Shown here: positions 10,701 through 20,472 of the stretch, piece by piece | Position numbering within the stretch: the first letter of the stretch is position 1 | How the letters are laid out: each line of letters opens with the position of its first letter | DNA from: Quercus robur | Taxonomy: Eukaryota > Streptophyta > Magnoliopsida > Fagales > Fagaceae | Direction of reading: 5' to 3' | DNA length: 64,000 nt | NCBI RefSeq assembly: GCF_932294415.1 | Contig: NC_065535.1 | Location: forward strand, 84,837,862 to 84,901,861 | Notes under the pieces: generated by a model | The model's database searches: none | Seen by the model: the letters and a program-made list of their open reading frames with translations, nothing else | What the model was told of the DNA's origin: nothing | Made by a program: the position numbers and the translations under genes

Positions 10701-13700
10701 AGATTTTCGGCCCATTAGCTTGGTTGGGGGGGTTTACAAAATTATTGTTAAAGTTTTGGCTAATCGTCTCCGCTTGGTGATGGGGGATATAATCTCTGCA
10801 TCTCAGAATGCTTTTGTGAGGGGCAGACAAATCCTTGATCCTGTTCTTATTGCTAATGAATGCCTTGACAATAGATTGAAGTCTGGGTTGCCGGGGCTGA
10901 TTTGTAAGCTGGATGTTGAGAAGGCTTTTGACCATGTAAACTGGAATTTTCTGCTTCAGATGTTAGAAAGAAGCGGTTTCTCTGCCAAATGGAGACAATG
11001 GATTCGCTTTTGTCTTTCTACTGTCCGCTTCTCCATCTTGATCAATGGCTCTCCTTGTGGTTTTTTTGGTAGCACAAGAGGCTTGAGGCAAGGTGATCCG
11101 TTGTCTCCTTTGTTGTTTGTTTTGGTGATGGAAGCTCTTGGTCGAATGTTGGACAAAGCAGTTCTTGAAGGTCGCATGTCGGGCTTTAGTGTTGGTAACT
11201 TGGAGGGAAGATCCATGGCGGTGTCTCATCTCCTCTTCGCAGATGACACGCTTATTTTCTGTAAGGCTGATTTAGATCAGATTTTGATCCTTCACATGAT
11301 TCTTATTTGGTTTGAGGCGGTGTCTAGCCTTAAGATCAACCTGGGCAAGTCAGAATTGGTTCCGGTTGGGGTAGTCAATGATTTTGACCTTTTCTTGGTT
11401 GTTCTTGGCTGCAAGCAGGGCTCTCTCCCTATGAAATATCTAGGTCTTCCTTTGGGAGCTAAATTCAAGGATAAGTCTATATGGAATCCTATTCTAGAGA
11501 AAATGGAGAGGAGATTGGCGGGTTGGAAACGTTTATACTTATCCAAGGGAGGTAGAGTCACCCTTATCAAAAGCACCCTATCTAATCTTCCCACTTATTT
11601 TCTTTCTTTATTTCCTATTCCTGCTAGTGTGGCTAACCGTATTGAGAAGCTCCAGCGGAATTTCTTGTGGGGCAGTCTTGGAGATGATCCCAAAATCCAT
11701 TTGGTTAAATGGGCTACTGTTTGTTCTCCTATTTCTGCGAGTGGCTTAGGGATAAGGAAGATTAGACTTTTCAATGAAACTTTACTTGGAAAGTGGCTTT
11801 GGCGATTTGGGGTTGAGGAAGATGCCCTTTGGAGGCAAGTGATAGAGACAAAGTATGGTTGTATGTGGGGGGGCTGGTTTTCCAGAGCTGTGATTGGCCC
11901 TTATGGTGTTGGTTTATGGAAAAATATCAGTCAGGGATGGCCTTCTTTCTCTCACCATATTCTGTATGATATTGGTGATGGATCTAGAGTGAAGTTTTGG
12001 CAAGACCGGTGGTGTGGAGAGACTTCTCTTACTATTAGATTTCCAGATTTGTTCAGATTTTGTAGGAATAAGGATGCTAGTGTGGCTGAGCTTATGATGT
12101 TCGCTCATGGTGTCCTCTTTTGGGATGTGAGATTCATTAGGAGTGTGCATGCTCGGGATCTAGAGTCTATGTCCGACTTCATGGCATCTATTTATGGTTC
12201 GCATATAAGGGGGCGAGGTGAGGATAAAATGTGTTGGATTCCTAACAAAGTTAAGGGTTTCTTGGTTAGTGGTTATTATAGAATTTTAGCTGGCTCCGCT
12301 TCCATTGGGTTTCCTTGGAAAAGTATTTGGAAGCAAAAGATTCCCTCTAGAGTAGCTTTCTTTGTTTGGACTGCTGCTTTAGGGAAATGCTTGACGATTG
12401 ATAATTTACGTAAAAGGAAGGTGTGGATTTTGGATTGGTGCTACATGTGTAAGAGAAATGGTGAATCGGTTGACCATCTATTTCTTCATTGTCCTTTTGC
12501 TTCGGATCTATGGTCTATGGTTTTGGGCCTTTTTGGAGTTTCTTGGGTTATGCCGCACTCTGTTCTGGGGCTGTTATGGTGTTGGCAAGGCAGCTTTGGT
12601 CGTCATCGAAATGGTTATATTTGGTCCATCATTCCTCATTGCCTATTGTGGTGTCTTTGGAGGGAGAGGAATAGTAGATGTTTTGAAGATACTGAGAAAT
12701 CTATTCCTGTCCTCAAGCTTCTCTTTTTTAGAACTTTAAGGGATTGGTTGTTTGCTTTGCAAGATAAATCTTTCCCCTCTTTTATTGATTTCCTAGACTC
12801 TTGTAATTTTTGTATTTGATTTCTTTTCCCTTGTACACTCCCTGTGCACTAGGGTGTCCCCTTTTTTATCAATATATCTTTTACTTATCAAAAAAAAAAA
12901 AAAAAACTCTTACTCTTGTAACTTTGTTCATGAACAAGACATTATAATATAAGCTCCTCAGGCCGTGCTGAGGACAGATTTTCTTATTTTACTTTCGTTT
13001 AACAATCTTAATTTAGCAACTTTTATTGTCTTTCTTTTGGAATAGTACTAGTTCTTTCATCTACGCTCTACAAATTCATTGTTTGGGCTTGTTGGGCTAA
13101 AACCCAATCTTATACTGGGTCCAATCCAAATTTAGTCCCTACACTAGGAAATGCACAATAGTGAAAAATGAATGTATGATTCTATCTACATATACTATTC
13201 CAGCTAGATTAACGAGTTAACAAAACAAGAAATCAGATCGTAGGTTTAAACTATTTGCTGAATTAACCACCATCGTGAGTATTAAATATGAAAAAATAAA
13301 TAATTAAATTAAACTAGGATGTTTACTCTCTAGATTCATAATAAGTCTAGGCATTGTGACCTAAAATTGCTGATGAATTTTTCAAATTTGGTATGAAGCT
13401 ACATCATGAATTTCTTATAAACCATCCAAATAATTGAATTTCTTAAGGTTTTCAAAAACGTTACAACTATAATAAGATAAAAAGAACAGAAGTCAGCCAA
13501 TAGAAGAATTTTCCATCTTAGATGAATAAACAATATGATAATTGAGGCAAGCAACACGCCAAAGAAGCTCTCTAGCATACATTGATATACTAAACACAAA
13601 GACAAGGAGTTTCACCTGCTTCCTGCTGAGACTGCGGAAGGGGGAAAAGGCCTGGAAAAGGAAAACCGGACTCTCCAGGGACTGGAACCTTTTCCAAACC

Positions 13701-14907
13701 CAAGTTGATGATTGCCTTAGTTCCTTCGGCCAAAGTTCTGCAACCTTCAAGCCTCTTCAAAGCCACATTAATGTAAAATGTCAAATATATGAGGAGCTTA
13801 TCCGCCGAACTCTTAATATCAAAGTTTCTGAAGAAGACATTGGCGCGAAAGAATGTAATTGCTTCATCTACGATATCAGTTCTATCTGCATACACAGAGA
13901 CCTCAATATTAAAGACATAAGGAAGTACATGCTACTCTTAGTCCTTTTATTTTTCATATATTGTTTTTCGTCATGCTAGCTTAAGGGCGTGATAACACCA
14001 CTTGGATCTAGAACCTACATGCTGATGCTCATGAGTTTGATAGCCATACTAGTGATTTGGGGAGGTCCTCTCAAAAAGTATTTAGTACCCATTTGTCCAA
14101 CTCTCTCATCTTTGTTATACCCTTTATGATATTTAGGAATAACCCAATTCATGGGCAGTTGGAGTGTCATAGGAGGGATTATAATGATTCCTGGTATTTG
14201 AAGTCACAAAGGTCTGGTCAATGCACATATTGCATTTTCTGGCAGCAACCCAAAATTGTTGAGTTTATTTCTATCTTTCTATATGTAACCCAAAGAATGG
14301 AAAAGATTCCTCAAGAGTCTTGAACCCACAAAGTGCATCATCTTTTACCACCATTTCCATAATGTACGAAACAAATGTATGCATTTGGACTAGGGTCATA
14401 TCCTTCATAATTAATATTGAGCATTTAGCAACTACTGATTTGTTATTTCAAGTACCCTAAAAAAAATATGCACATTTTTTATATCAATAGTGAGAAACCT
14501 GTATACTTCTAGTGAATACAAAGCAACCCTTCTGACCTAGCATGTAATGGGAGTATAAAAACTTGGTTTATAATTGCACTATCAAATAATGAAGCATTTG
14601 AAACAGTTAAATGATAAGGTTAAGTAAAAAACCTTGACCAGAAGCTGGAGCAGGACCCTTTATATGGCTTTTTAAAGGAAGCAGAGGGCACCCACAAGCT
14701 TTAGTAATGCCTTCATCATCCACAAAGCTAGAATGATATACCTGCCATGACAAACATCTCTCTAAAAATTTTCAAATTTCGAAAAATTCCCACTTTAATA
14801 AATATTCAATGCAAACCAGGATCAAAAAATAAAAGAATCCCAGAAACCCAAAAAGGAAAAACGTCAAGATTGAAACTTTGTCAAGCTAAGCATGATTGCC
14901 ATACCAT
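4738..14907 (-). CDS. ARPC3: Actin-related protein 2/3 complex subunit 3 (p21-Arc)
   Basis: Minus-strand gene. Coding exons are the lone ATG at 14907-14905, then 14741-14633, 13885-13616 and 4880-4738. Lengths 3+109+270+143 give 525 bases, 174 aa plus stop, the usual plant ARPC3 length. Exon 2 reads VYHSSFVDDEGITKACGCPL. Exon 3 reads DRTDIVDEAITFFRANVFFR and continues to PLPQSQQEA. Exon 4 reads ELLRNYLKQIREETSGRLL and ends in FAKRKFMNIIVP. Every splice site fits GT-AG and the phases close. ARPC3 is a structural subunit of the Arp2/3 complex, which nucleates branched actin filaments; in plants it shapes trichomes and pavement cells. A 5' UTR exon ends at about 15164 (CTCAG|GTAATC). The start codon sits directly against a GTATGG donor, so its exact exon is inferred; its upstream acceptor is unresolved. 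Intron 3 (4881-13615) is about 8.7 kb because of nested transposons. Confidence 0.93.
5040..6485. other. ARPC3 intron 3, proximal part
   Basis: Intron sequence between exon 4 and the solo LTR. Apart from the MITE at 5786-5957, I see no gene. Short ORFs are in AT-rich sequence without recognisable domains. Confidence 0.5.
5786..5957. mobile_element. MITE in ARPC3 intron 3
   Basis: A unit of about 170 bases beginning near GGGTGAGTTTAGCATCAGC and ending near AGCTATTCCCAAACGGACAC. This matches the layout of common eudicot MITEs, whose ends read GTGTCCGTTTGG and whose arms carry AGCTTTT/AAGCT. The left end is diverged. There is no ORF. Confidence 0.45.
7268..9178 (+). pseudogene. LINE ORF1, interrupted by one TAG
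   Basis: Reads as one frame of 636 codons apart from a single TAG at 7853-7855. Before the stop are about 195 residues with a compact N-terminal domain: segments SKSFEFSVEEGG, SVFMGKESAFRLL, GSFLMISELLHGRRKGLIIV and GWRGFGFHLRKAI. After it comes a long Pro/Ser/Glu-rich, probably disordered region. I see no CCHC zinc knuckle and no obvious DUF4283, which are common in other plant L1 ORF1 proteins. The N-terminal pattern (two strand-rich stretches, basic GRRKGLIIVPEG) resembles single-stranded nucleic-acid-binding folds of the PUR/PC4 type; that is inference. ORF1 proteins bind LINE RNA. The frame ends in TGA inside ATGA, overlapping the ORF2 start. Confidence 0.75.
9175..12819 (+). CDS. LINE ORF2: endonuclease, reverse transcriptase, zinc-binding region
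   Basis: An open frame of 1214 residues. An AP-like endonuclease (EEP family) occupies about residues 1-230, with SWNVRGLN, CLQETK, GGDFNII and LSDHFPI. The reverse transcriptase spans about 495-765: FRPISLVGGVYKIIVKVLAN, then KLDVEKAFDHVNW, RQGDPLSPLLF and the catalytic FADD at about 688-691. The zf-RVT region lies at about 1033-1120, including SRVAFFVWTAALGKCLTIDN and CYMCKRNGESVDHLFLHC. The three core domains of a plant L1 are present and no stop or frameshift interrupts them; no RNase H domain follows, as is usual for many plant L1s. The protein nicks target DNA and copies LINE RNA in place. The start was chosen because ATG overlaps the ORF1 stop (ATGA) and the endonuclease begins at once (NLKLISWNVRG). 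Confidence 0.95.
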   Translation: MNLKLISWNVRGLNEVDKRLQIRNLLRSWKADIVCLQETKLEWITRGTVRSIWSCPYVNWLYLGSEGASGGILLMWDSRVVEKVEEAVGHFSVSCKFKNVGDQFEWAFTGVYGPNLNNRRRLMSEELTGLISWWDLPWCLGGDFNIIRFPSERLGAASFSRAMFGFSDFVSLHGLLDIHMEGGLYTWSNTSSASRLDRFLFSPLLADHFSQFTQKRMPRVLSDHFPISLEGGCQRRGRIPFRFENMRLRVDNFVDKVKEWWASYLFHGTPSFILAKKLAALKSDLKKWNETEFGNVTFKKQALWSKLIDLDAKEEIHSLSTEEKLAQSNLRSDIEKLTLMEETSWRQKSRVLHLKEGDANTKFFHRMANSNRKNNAIESLMVNGTLSSDQGIIADYVSHFFMNLYSEQQVERTFPDSLVFPMISGENADWLERPFEEAEIFVVIQSFHGDKSPGPDGFPMAFFQACWGIVKPDLMAVFHHFFAIGQFEKSLNTTFVTLIPKKHAANEIGDFRPISLVGGVYKIIVKVLANRLRLVMGDIISASQNAFVRGRQILDPVLIANECLDNRLKSGLPGLICKLDVEKAFDHVNWNFLLQMLERSGFSAKWRQWIRFCLSTVRFSILINGSPCGFFGSTRGLRQGDPLSPLLFVLVMEALGRMLDKAVLEGRMSGFSVGNLEGRSMAVSHLLFADDTLIFCKADLDQILILHMILIWFEAVSSLKINLGKSELVPVGVVNDFDLFLVVLGCKQGSLPMKYLGLPLGAKFKDKSIWNPILEKMERRLAGWKRLYLSKGGRVTLIKSTLSNLPTYFLSLFPIPASVANRIEKLQRNFLWGSLGDDPKIHLVKWATVCSPISASGLGIRKIRLFNETLLGKWLWRFGVEEDALWRQVIETKYGCMWGGWFSRAVIGPYGVGLWKNISQGWPSFSHHILYDIGDGSRVKFWQDRWCGETSLTIRFPDLFRFCRNKDASVAELMMFAHGVLFWDVRFIRSVHARDLESMSDFMASIYGSHIRGRGEDKMCWIPNKVKGFLVSGYYRILAGSASIGFPWKSIWKQKIPSRVAFFVWTAALGKCLTIDNLRKRKVWILDWCYMCKRNGESVDHLFLHCPFASDLWSMVLGLFGVSWVMPHSVLGLLWCWQGSFGRHRNGYIWSIIPHCLLWCLWRERNSRCFEDTEKSIPVLKLLFFRTLRDWLFALQDKSFPSFIDFLDSCNFCI
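13149..13615. other. ARPC3 intron 3, distal part
   Basis: Intron sequence between the solo LTR and exon 3. No coding or repeat feature is recognised. The donor on the minus strand is GCAG|GTGAAAC at 13615-13614. Confidence 0.6.
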
Positions 14908-15163
14908 ACTTTACTTCTCTTTCTCTGTTTCCCAGATGAATTGGTGTCTTATTGCAGCAATTGAAGCCCAAATTATCAAACTTTTTCCAAATTCAAACAA
15001 AAACAGACTGATTCTGTATATTAAAAAAATGAAGTAGAAAGCAAAAGATTAAGTGGGTATTATGTAAAAATGAATGAATAATGGTGTATTTGAAGAATGA
15101 TAGTGATTGTGCAATGGAACAGAATGAGTAAAACAAAATTTGGAATTCAGGGGATGAGATTAC

Positions 15164-15330
15164 CTGAGTTTTCAGTTGATGGATCGGAAGTGGGTCGGAG
15201 CCACGGAAGATGACAAAAAGCTCAGCGGATCGGTGCTATGCTCTAATGTGATTGGTGGGTGAAATCAATGGAACCGCTTCTGATAATTATTAATAGTTTA
15301 TTATATTTTCGAGTGCACGACACGACACCG
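15164..15330 (-). promoter_or_regulatory. ARPC3 5' UTR exon and promoter region
   Basis: On the minus strand a probable non-coding first exon ends at 15164 with the donor CTCAG|GTAATC, and the promoter lies to its right. I cannot fix the transcription start. The assignment depends on a leader intron joining this exon to the short exon that ends with the ATG at 14905. Confidence 0.45.
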
Positions 15331-15867
15331 TATCCATTGCGCAACGACATGTGTTTTAGTTTTCTCCACTCAAGAAAAGGGTGAAAAGAAAATTGTCGTT
15401 TGATGTCGTTTAGCAGGATGCATGCGTGGAGTCTTTTTTTTGGTGAATTTAGAGTAAAATCTAAAATGGATAAAAAGGCATTTTGCATCGCTGGATGCTA
15501 ATGCTTTAAGAATGGTTTAGGTAAGGAAAATATCTAATTTGACTAATCTTTAGAATCTTTTGTGCTCGGCAAGGACGGAGTTGGAACTTGGAGTTAGGAG
15601 AGCGAATCTGCTACTGTAGCCGCTGAAGAATTTTTCTTTTTTCTTTTTTTTGTGTATCTTTGATGCATTTATCTACTATGAGTAGGAATCAAATTTTATT
15701 CAAAAATTTTTAAAGGACTGGGTTGTTTGTTTTAGGTAAAATTGGTTGATTGGGCTTAATTTTTTTTAGTTTTACTACTGGTAATTTTTGTTATTGAGCT
15801 AATTTTTTTAAGCTTGCATATTTTATTTTAATTTTAGATCTAATTTTTTTTTATGTCTTTTAAAAGG

Positions 15868-16036
15868 AAGAAAATGCTAGAGTTATAAACTTTTTAACAA
15901 ATTGATGATGTGGTGAGTGGTATTGGTAAGTTAAAAAGTTATGTAAATGGTGGACCCAAATGTAAACCATAAAAAATTTGCTACCTTAACCGTTTGTAAA
16001 AATATTGTAAAAAAGTTTATGACTATAGCATTACTC
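15868..16036. mobile_element. MITE, AATGCTA-ended family
   Basis: The left end AATGCTAGAGTTATAAACTT and the right end, read inverted, AATGCTATAGTCATAAACTT are near-identical. Total length is about 170 bases with no ORF. The unit at 34370-34548 has similar ends and is probably the same family. Confidence 0.65.
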
Positions 16037-16626
16037 TTAAAAAAATTAATGATATTATTAAATGGGGCCAAAGTTTAAGAGTACCTACTTCCCCAGATAA
16101 GTATATAGAGAATGAGGGAAGATAAGGTTCAAACCACAAACATAAAATATCATAAAGGATGTCATTACTATTAGATGATCACTTAAAAAAATCCTACTAA
16201 TCCATAGAATTGGATAATAGTTAACCTTAATATTAGCATGTTAAGAACATCTTTCTACCTATTAAAAAAACTAGCCTATTTCTTCTTCTTCTTCTTTGTT
16301 TTAGATAATTTAATAGTTACAATAATGGAAGAGAAGGCACCTCCCCTATTATCTACCTATTAAAAGAAACTATAAAAAAACTAGTCCATCTCTTTTTTTT
16401 CCTATTTTTGAATAATTTAATAGTTACAATAACAGAATAAAAGAGATTCAAACCTTGATTTATGCATCATGATGTTTGATTCAGATTAGATCTTTGCATG
16501 TATTAATTGTAGATGGTTCAATGTCTTATTTCAAGTTTCAAAGCGAAGAATTTGACCCCGAGGATTATGGATAGGGTTTAATATTACCTCAATTAAGTGG
16601 ACTTTTAACAAATAGTGTAAATAATT

Positions 16627-16818
16627 ACCGCAAATCCTTGGTGCGATGGTTAATTCATAAGTATAAGTGCTTGTGGGTGTGGGAGGGGGGTAAGGGCCGG
16701 GGTTTAAGTCTCTAGGAAGAAGCTTTACATACATATACACTTAGATTATGCATACTAGATTAGAATTTCTATCTTGTATAAAAATAAATAAATAAAACAA
16801 ACAAACAAACAAAACACA
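16627..16818 (+). mobile_element. tRNA-derived SINE
   Basis: The head carries an A-box-like GGTGCGATGGTTA and a B-box-like GGGTTTAAGTCTC about 60 bases apart, typical of a tRNA-derived pol III promoter. The body ends TTCTATCTTGTATAAAA, followed by an AAAT/AAAC simple repeat. This head and tail combination is known from plant SINEs. Flanking duplications were not identified. A minus-strand ORF here is a by-product. Confidence 0.65.
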
Positions 16819-17309
16819 AGTAACAATGAAAATGAAGCAAGCAAAAGAAATTTCAAGTGATCAAGTTTTAGGATTGAGTGCTAATCTATTTCTAATGCCC
16901 TTGGATCTCAAGTAACTAAATTGGAATGCAAACAAATTAATTCGAAGCCTAGTTCATCTAAACAGCTGTTGATTCGAAGGTTCACGAAAGACAGATTAAA
17001 GCTTTAGATTAAACTAAAAATAGGAAACTTGAATCAAACTTCAATACTCATATAAACAAGATTAAACTAAGTACAAGATTACAAGCATTAACACCTTACA
17101 ATTAGAGCCAATTAGCGAGGGAAAAGCTTCAATCCAACCCCTTATTATATGCACTAAATTAATCTGATTCTCATACTTGCTTTATTATTATTATTATTAT
17201 TTCTTACTTGGCTTTATAATTAATCTTATAGTTTTTCTTAGTTTGTGACAAGTTTCCGCATCAACCCAAGTATTTCTCTCTCTATATTTGCCCTTAATTT
17301 TTTTATCAA
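16819..17309. other. Intergenic, no feature seen
   Basis: AT-rich sequence between the SINE and the foldback element. It contains only short ATT and CT simple repeats, with no gene or structured element recognised. Confidence 0.5.
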
Positions 17310-17319
17310 TTTCTTTTTA

Positions 17320-18462
17320 GGGATAATTACAGTAAACCCACCTGTGGTTAGGCCCGTTTTCACTGTGCCTACCCGTGGTTCAAAACTTATCGCTTTGCCC
17401 ACCTGAGGTGCCTTCCATTAGGGATCTGTTATCCACCTCTCCGTTTGCTGTTAGAAAAACACATTTTTAAAGAAAAACAAACATAACAAAGATCAAAAAG
17501 TTAGGACTTTTTATTGCTTAAGAACTTCTTTGAGAACAAAACACAAGAATAGCACAGATCAAATGCTATTCCTGATTAAAAGTGATTTCATTGAGCATTT
17601 GTTTTTTTATAGATCTCTCCAACTTTTATTCAAACCAAGCCAAACCCAAAAAAAAAAATTTTCCAAATCCCAGAAAAACACAAGCCACAAATCCAGAAAA
17701 AATTCATCAACGATCGCGATCCGAGATCGTGATCTCGCCGGCGCGATCTTGCGAAGGCGAGATCGCGATCAACGTCGCGATCTCGCGAACGGATCGTGAT
17801 CTCGCCTGCGAGATCGCGATCGACGCTTCGCGAGATCACGCCGTCGATCGCGATCTCGATCCGGCGCGATCTCGCGAAGGCGAGATCACGATCGACGGTT
17901 CGCGAGATCGCGACGTTGATCGCGATCCGTTGGACTGGAGCTCGCGAGATCAGCGACCCCATTACTAGCACATACCGAACTCACAAGAACCACAATCTCC
18001 AACAACTATATTTATATGTATGAATTTTTTTGTGATTGGTTTCAGAGAATGGAGGACAAGGATCAACAGCAAAATATATTTCTGGTAATTTGTTTTCTGG
18101 GATTTGGAATTTTTTTTTTTGGGTTTGGTTTGGTTTGAATAAAAGTTGGAGAGATCTATAAAAAAAACAAAAATAAAAAAACAAATGCTCAATGAAATCA
18201 CTTTTAATCAGGAATAGCATTTGATCTGTGCTATTTCTGTGTTTTGTTCTCAAAGAAGTTCTTAAGCAATAAAAAGTCCTAACTTTTTGATCTTTGTTAT
18301 GTTTGTTTTTCTTTAAAAATGTGTTTTTCTAACGGCAAACGGAGAGGTGGGTAACAGATCCCTAACGGAAGGCACCTCAGGTGGGCAAAGTGATAAGTTT
18401 TGAACCACGGGTAGGCACAGTGAAAATGGGCCTAATCACAGGTGGGTTTACTGTAATTATCC
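17320..18462. mobile_element. Foldback (long-TIR, MULE-like) element with GATC/CGCG core
   Basis: The terminal inverted arms are about 370 bases each (17321-17690 and about 18080-18462) and nearly identical, starting GGATAATTACAGTAAACCCA. A 10-base direct repeat TTTCTTTTTA flanks both ends (17310-17319 and 18463-18472), in the size range of Mutator-type target duplications. Between the arms, 17711-17955 is GC-rich and made of overlapping inverted words such as GCGATCTCGCGAGATCGCG-like units; I count 23 GATC sites in about 245 bases. There is no transposase, so it is non-autonomous. ORFs in the core (RSRSEI / DRDLA-type reading) are products of the repeat and not genes. Confidence 0.85.
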
Positions 18463-18810
18463 TTTCTTTTTATAATAATTTTTTTTATTATTTTTAATGG
18501 TGTGAACTATTCAGCCAATAATAGCCTTGTTGACTAGAGGATAGTAAGATTCATTCCCTCTTTTTTTCAGTCATTCTGATTTTTGTCGAATATGCAAATA
18601 AGAGTAGGTATTCCCTTTGTAATCTTCGCTTTAATAAAATATATACAATACATATAGTCATATTCTATAATAAAACATCATGGTGTCAACTGATATATCA
18701 TAACTTGAGGCAATGCAAGTCCAAGCAGAAACCAACACTATAAAAAAGTTATTCAACCTTTGCAGCTATCTATATTTTCAAATTATAGACCCCCCATAAA
18801 GATACAATTA

Positions 18811-19013
18811 AGAATGTATTTAGATACCGCTTATTTTATTAAAATTGAAAAATTATTACTGAAAATATTGTAGATAAAAGAAAAAGTTAGTTGAAATAGT
18901 ATAGTAAGACCCATAAATAATGCCAAAAAGTACAATGAGACTCATAAATAATAACAAAAATAAACTAAATAGTAAAATAATTTTAATTTTTCATTTCAAT
19001 TTAAATACACCTT
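18811..19013. mobile_element. MITE with TTA-type flanks
   Basis: The left end AGAATGTATTTAGATAC and the inverted right end AAGGTGTATTTAAATTG are related. TTA precedes the left end and TAA follows the right. About 200 bases, no ORF, internally AT-rich with tandem 'cataaataat' words. Confidence 0.5.
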
Positions 19014-19021
19014 AAGTCAGA

Positions 19022-19188
19022 CCTGTTTGGTATTCGAGTTTGAGCAACAATTTTCACATTTCAAACACACTTATACATATTTTCACACACTATTTCACTT
19101 ACACATATTTCCCAAAAAAAAAAAAAAAAAAAAAACTAACAAATATCTCATCTCAAATTACTTTACCAAACACCCAGGTGGTCGACCT
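19022..19188. mobile_element. MITE with CCTGTTTGGTA-type ends
   Basis: The left end ACCTGTTTGGTATTCGAG is roughly complementary to the right end TTACTTTACCAAACACCCAG. A run of A lies inside. It directly abuts the MITE on its left. A related fragment occurs at about 35620-35745. Confidence 0.5.
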
Positions 19189-19189
19189 G

Positions 19190-20410
19190 CACAAATATTT
19201 TTTTTCCCTCTTTTTGGACTTCGTTTTAGGATCTTTCATGTGCTACCCTAGTACTCTTGTTGTTGACCTCTCTGGATTTTTGGTAGCCTCGCTTGCGCCA
19301 CATGGCACCATCATGTTTGCCAAGTCTTTACAGTCTGTCATGCTGTCACTATCTTAGTCACACACACCCAACACCAAATGGCAGCTTGGCTTCTTTCTTT
19401 ACATTTAAAAACCTAGCGCTGTTAATTACACACCGACGTGTTCATTGTCTATACCACCATGAGTTCAAAACATGACTCTCATTAAATTATGAAATCGTAA
19501 ACACGATTTTCAAATGTTGTGTGTACGGTGTGCAACAATTTCCTTTAAAAACCTATGTACGTGTAAACCTTAACTTGCAAGTCTATGACCGTGTTGAGCT
19601 CATATTAGACTTGTTGCATCATGACCCGTGACAAAGTCTTTGCGTCTTCTTTTTCCACAATCTTGAACCACATTTCTTAAGATCTTAATACTTAACAGGG
19701 TTTTAGGAGTCAAAACTAACATTCTTTAAGAGCATTGAGTGCAACGAGATAACAACCAGTCAACCTGGTTTCATATCTAAAAGCGTCAATCTACTACCAT
19801 TGAATGGTAATAGATTCACGCTTTCGGTGCAAGTGCACACACCGTGTTGAACAATTTATTCCATTTGTCCATTTTATGCTAGACTAAACCCAGCAAGTTC
19901 AAGCAAGGTGTCTAAACAAATCTTTGGCTTGACAATTCAAAGCATATAAGATTAGGCATATTTACTTCACTTGTTTGCTTCTTAAGCCCTCTATCACTTG
20001 CTTCAATAGTCTATTAGTCTCAACGAGTTTTGTACTTTAGCTTTGAAGCAAACAGGTCATTGGAAGAAAAGCAAACTTCACATCATGCTGCTTTCGAAGA
20101 CGAGTCATAAATCATGATGGACAAAGAAGTTTAATAACGGACAGGACAGGACAGGACAAAAATTTTGGGTACACAACAAGCTAAGGTCATTACGGGGCAG
20201 AAAAAAACAAGAGGGGGTAACACTGCAAAATACAGAATACAACATTATCAACTTTCACATGATCCTATTTTCTCCCAAAATTAGCCTAAAAGAAATCCCA
20301 ATCATTAAAAACACGAGAGCTTGTTTTGCATAATTTACAACTCATATTAACGACCAGGCCCCTGAGACCAAAGAATGATAATTCCAAAGCTAACTAACTG
20401 TACATTGCAA
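19190..20410. other. Intergenic spacer downstream of the MGDG synthase gene
   Basis: No gene or clear repeat is recognised. It includes a GGACA pentamer run near 20140-20158. The 3' UTR of the MGDG synthase gene probably ends in 20300-20536, but a poly(A) site could not be fixed. Confidence 0.4.
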
Positions 20411-20472
20411 TATACTATGGAGGCAAACCTTTTTTTTTTTTTTTTGAGCTAAGTAATTGATTGAGTGGAGGA

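Larger units (their letters stand above)
7060..12911 (+). mobile_element. Near-complete L1-type LINE inserted in the solo LTR
   Basis: Flanked by a 16-base target duplication ACTCTTGTAACTTTGT (7044-7059 and 12912-12927). The order is 5' UTR (7060-7267), ORF1 (7268-9178, one in-frame stop), ORF2 (9175-12819, open), a 3' UTR of about 70 bases and a 17-A tail (12890-12906). Five extra bases lie between the tail and the right duplication. Intact ends, an exact target duplication and an uninterrupted 1214-codon ORF2 suggest a young insertion. It is oriented opposite to ARPC3. Confidence 0.92.
6491..13143 (+). mobile_element. Solo LTR in ARPC3 intron 3, split by a LINE
   Basis: The element starts TGTGGGGGCC at 6491 and ends TCCCTACA at 13143. 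Both sides are flanked by the identical 5-base duplication CTAGG (6486-6490 and 13144-13148), as expected for LTR retrotransposon integration. With the LINE removed (7060-12911 plus one copy of its duplication) about 785 bases remain and no internal coding region exists, so this is a solo LTR left by LTR-LTR recombination. It lies inside ARPC3. The strand given is arbitrary. The internal text shares words such as 'tccgagg' with the LTRs at 26894 and 31520, so it may belong to a related family. Confidence 0.85.

Noticed and set aside
13493-13750. Minus-strand ORF with RELLWRVACLNY resembling the next ARPC3 exon
   Set aside because: The true continuation ELLRNYLKQIREET is at 4880-4738 with matching phase and splice sites. 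The similarity at 13.5 kb is superficial.
17582-17971. ORFs of 128 and 113 codons in the foldback element
   Set aside because: They read the inverted arms and the GATC/CGCG core, giving repetitive RDRDLA-type peptides on both strands. They are by-products of the repeat.
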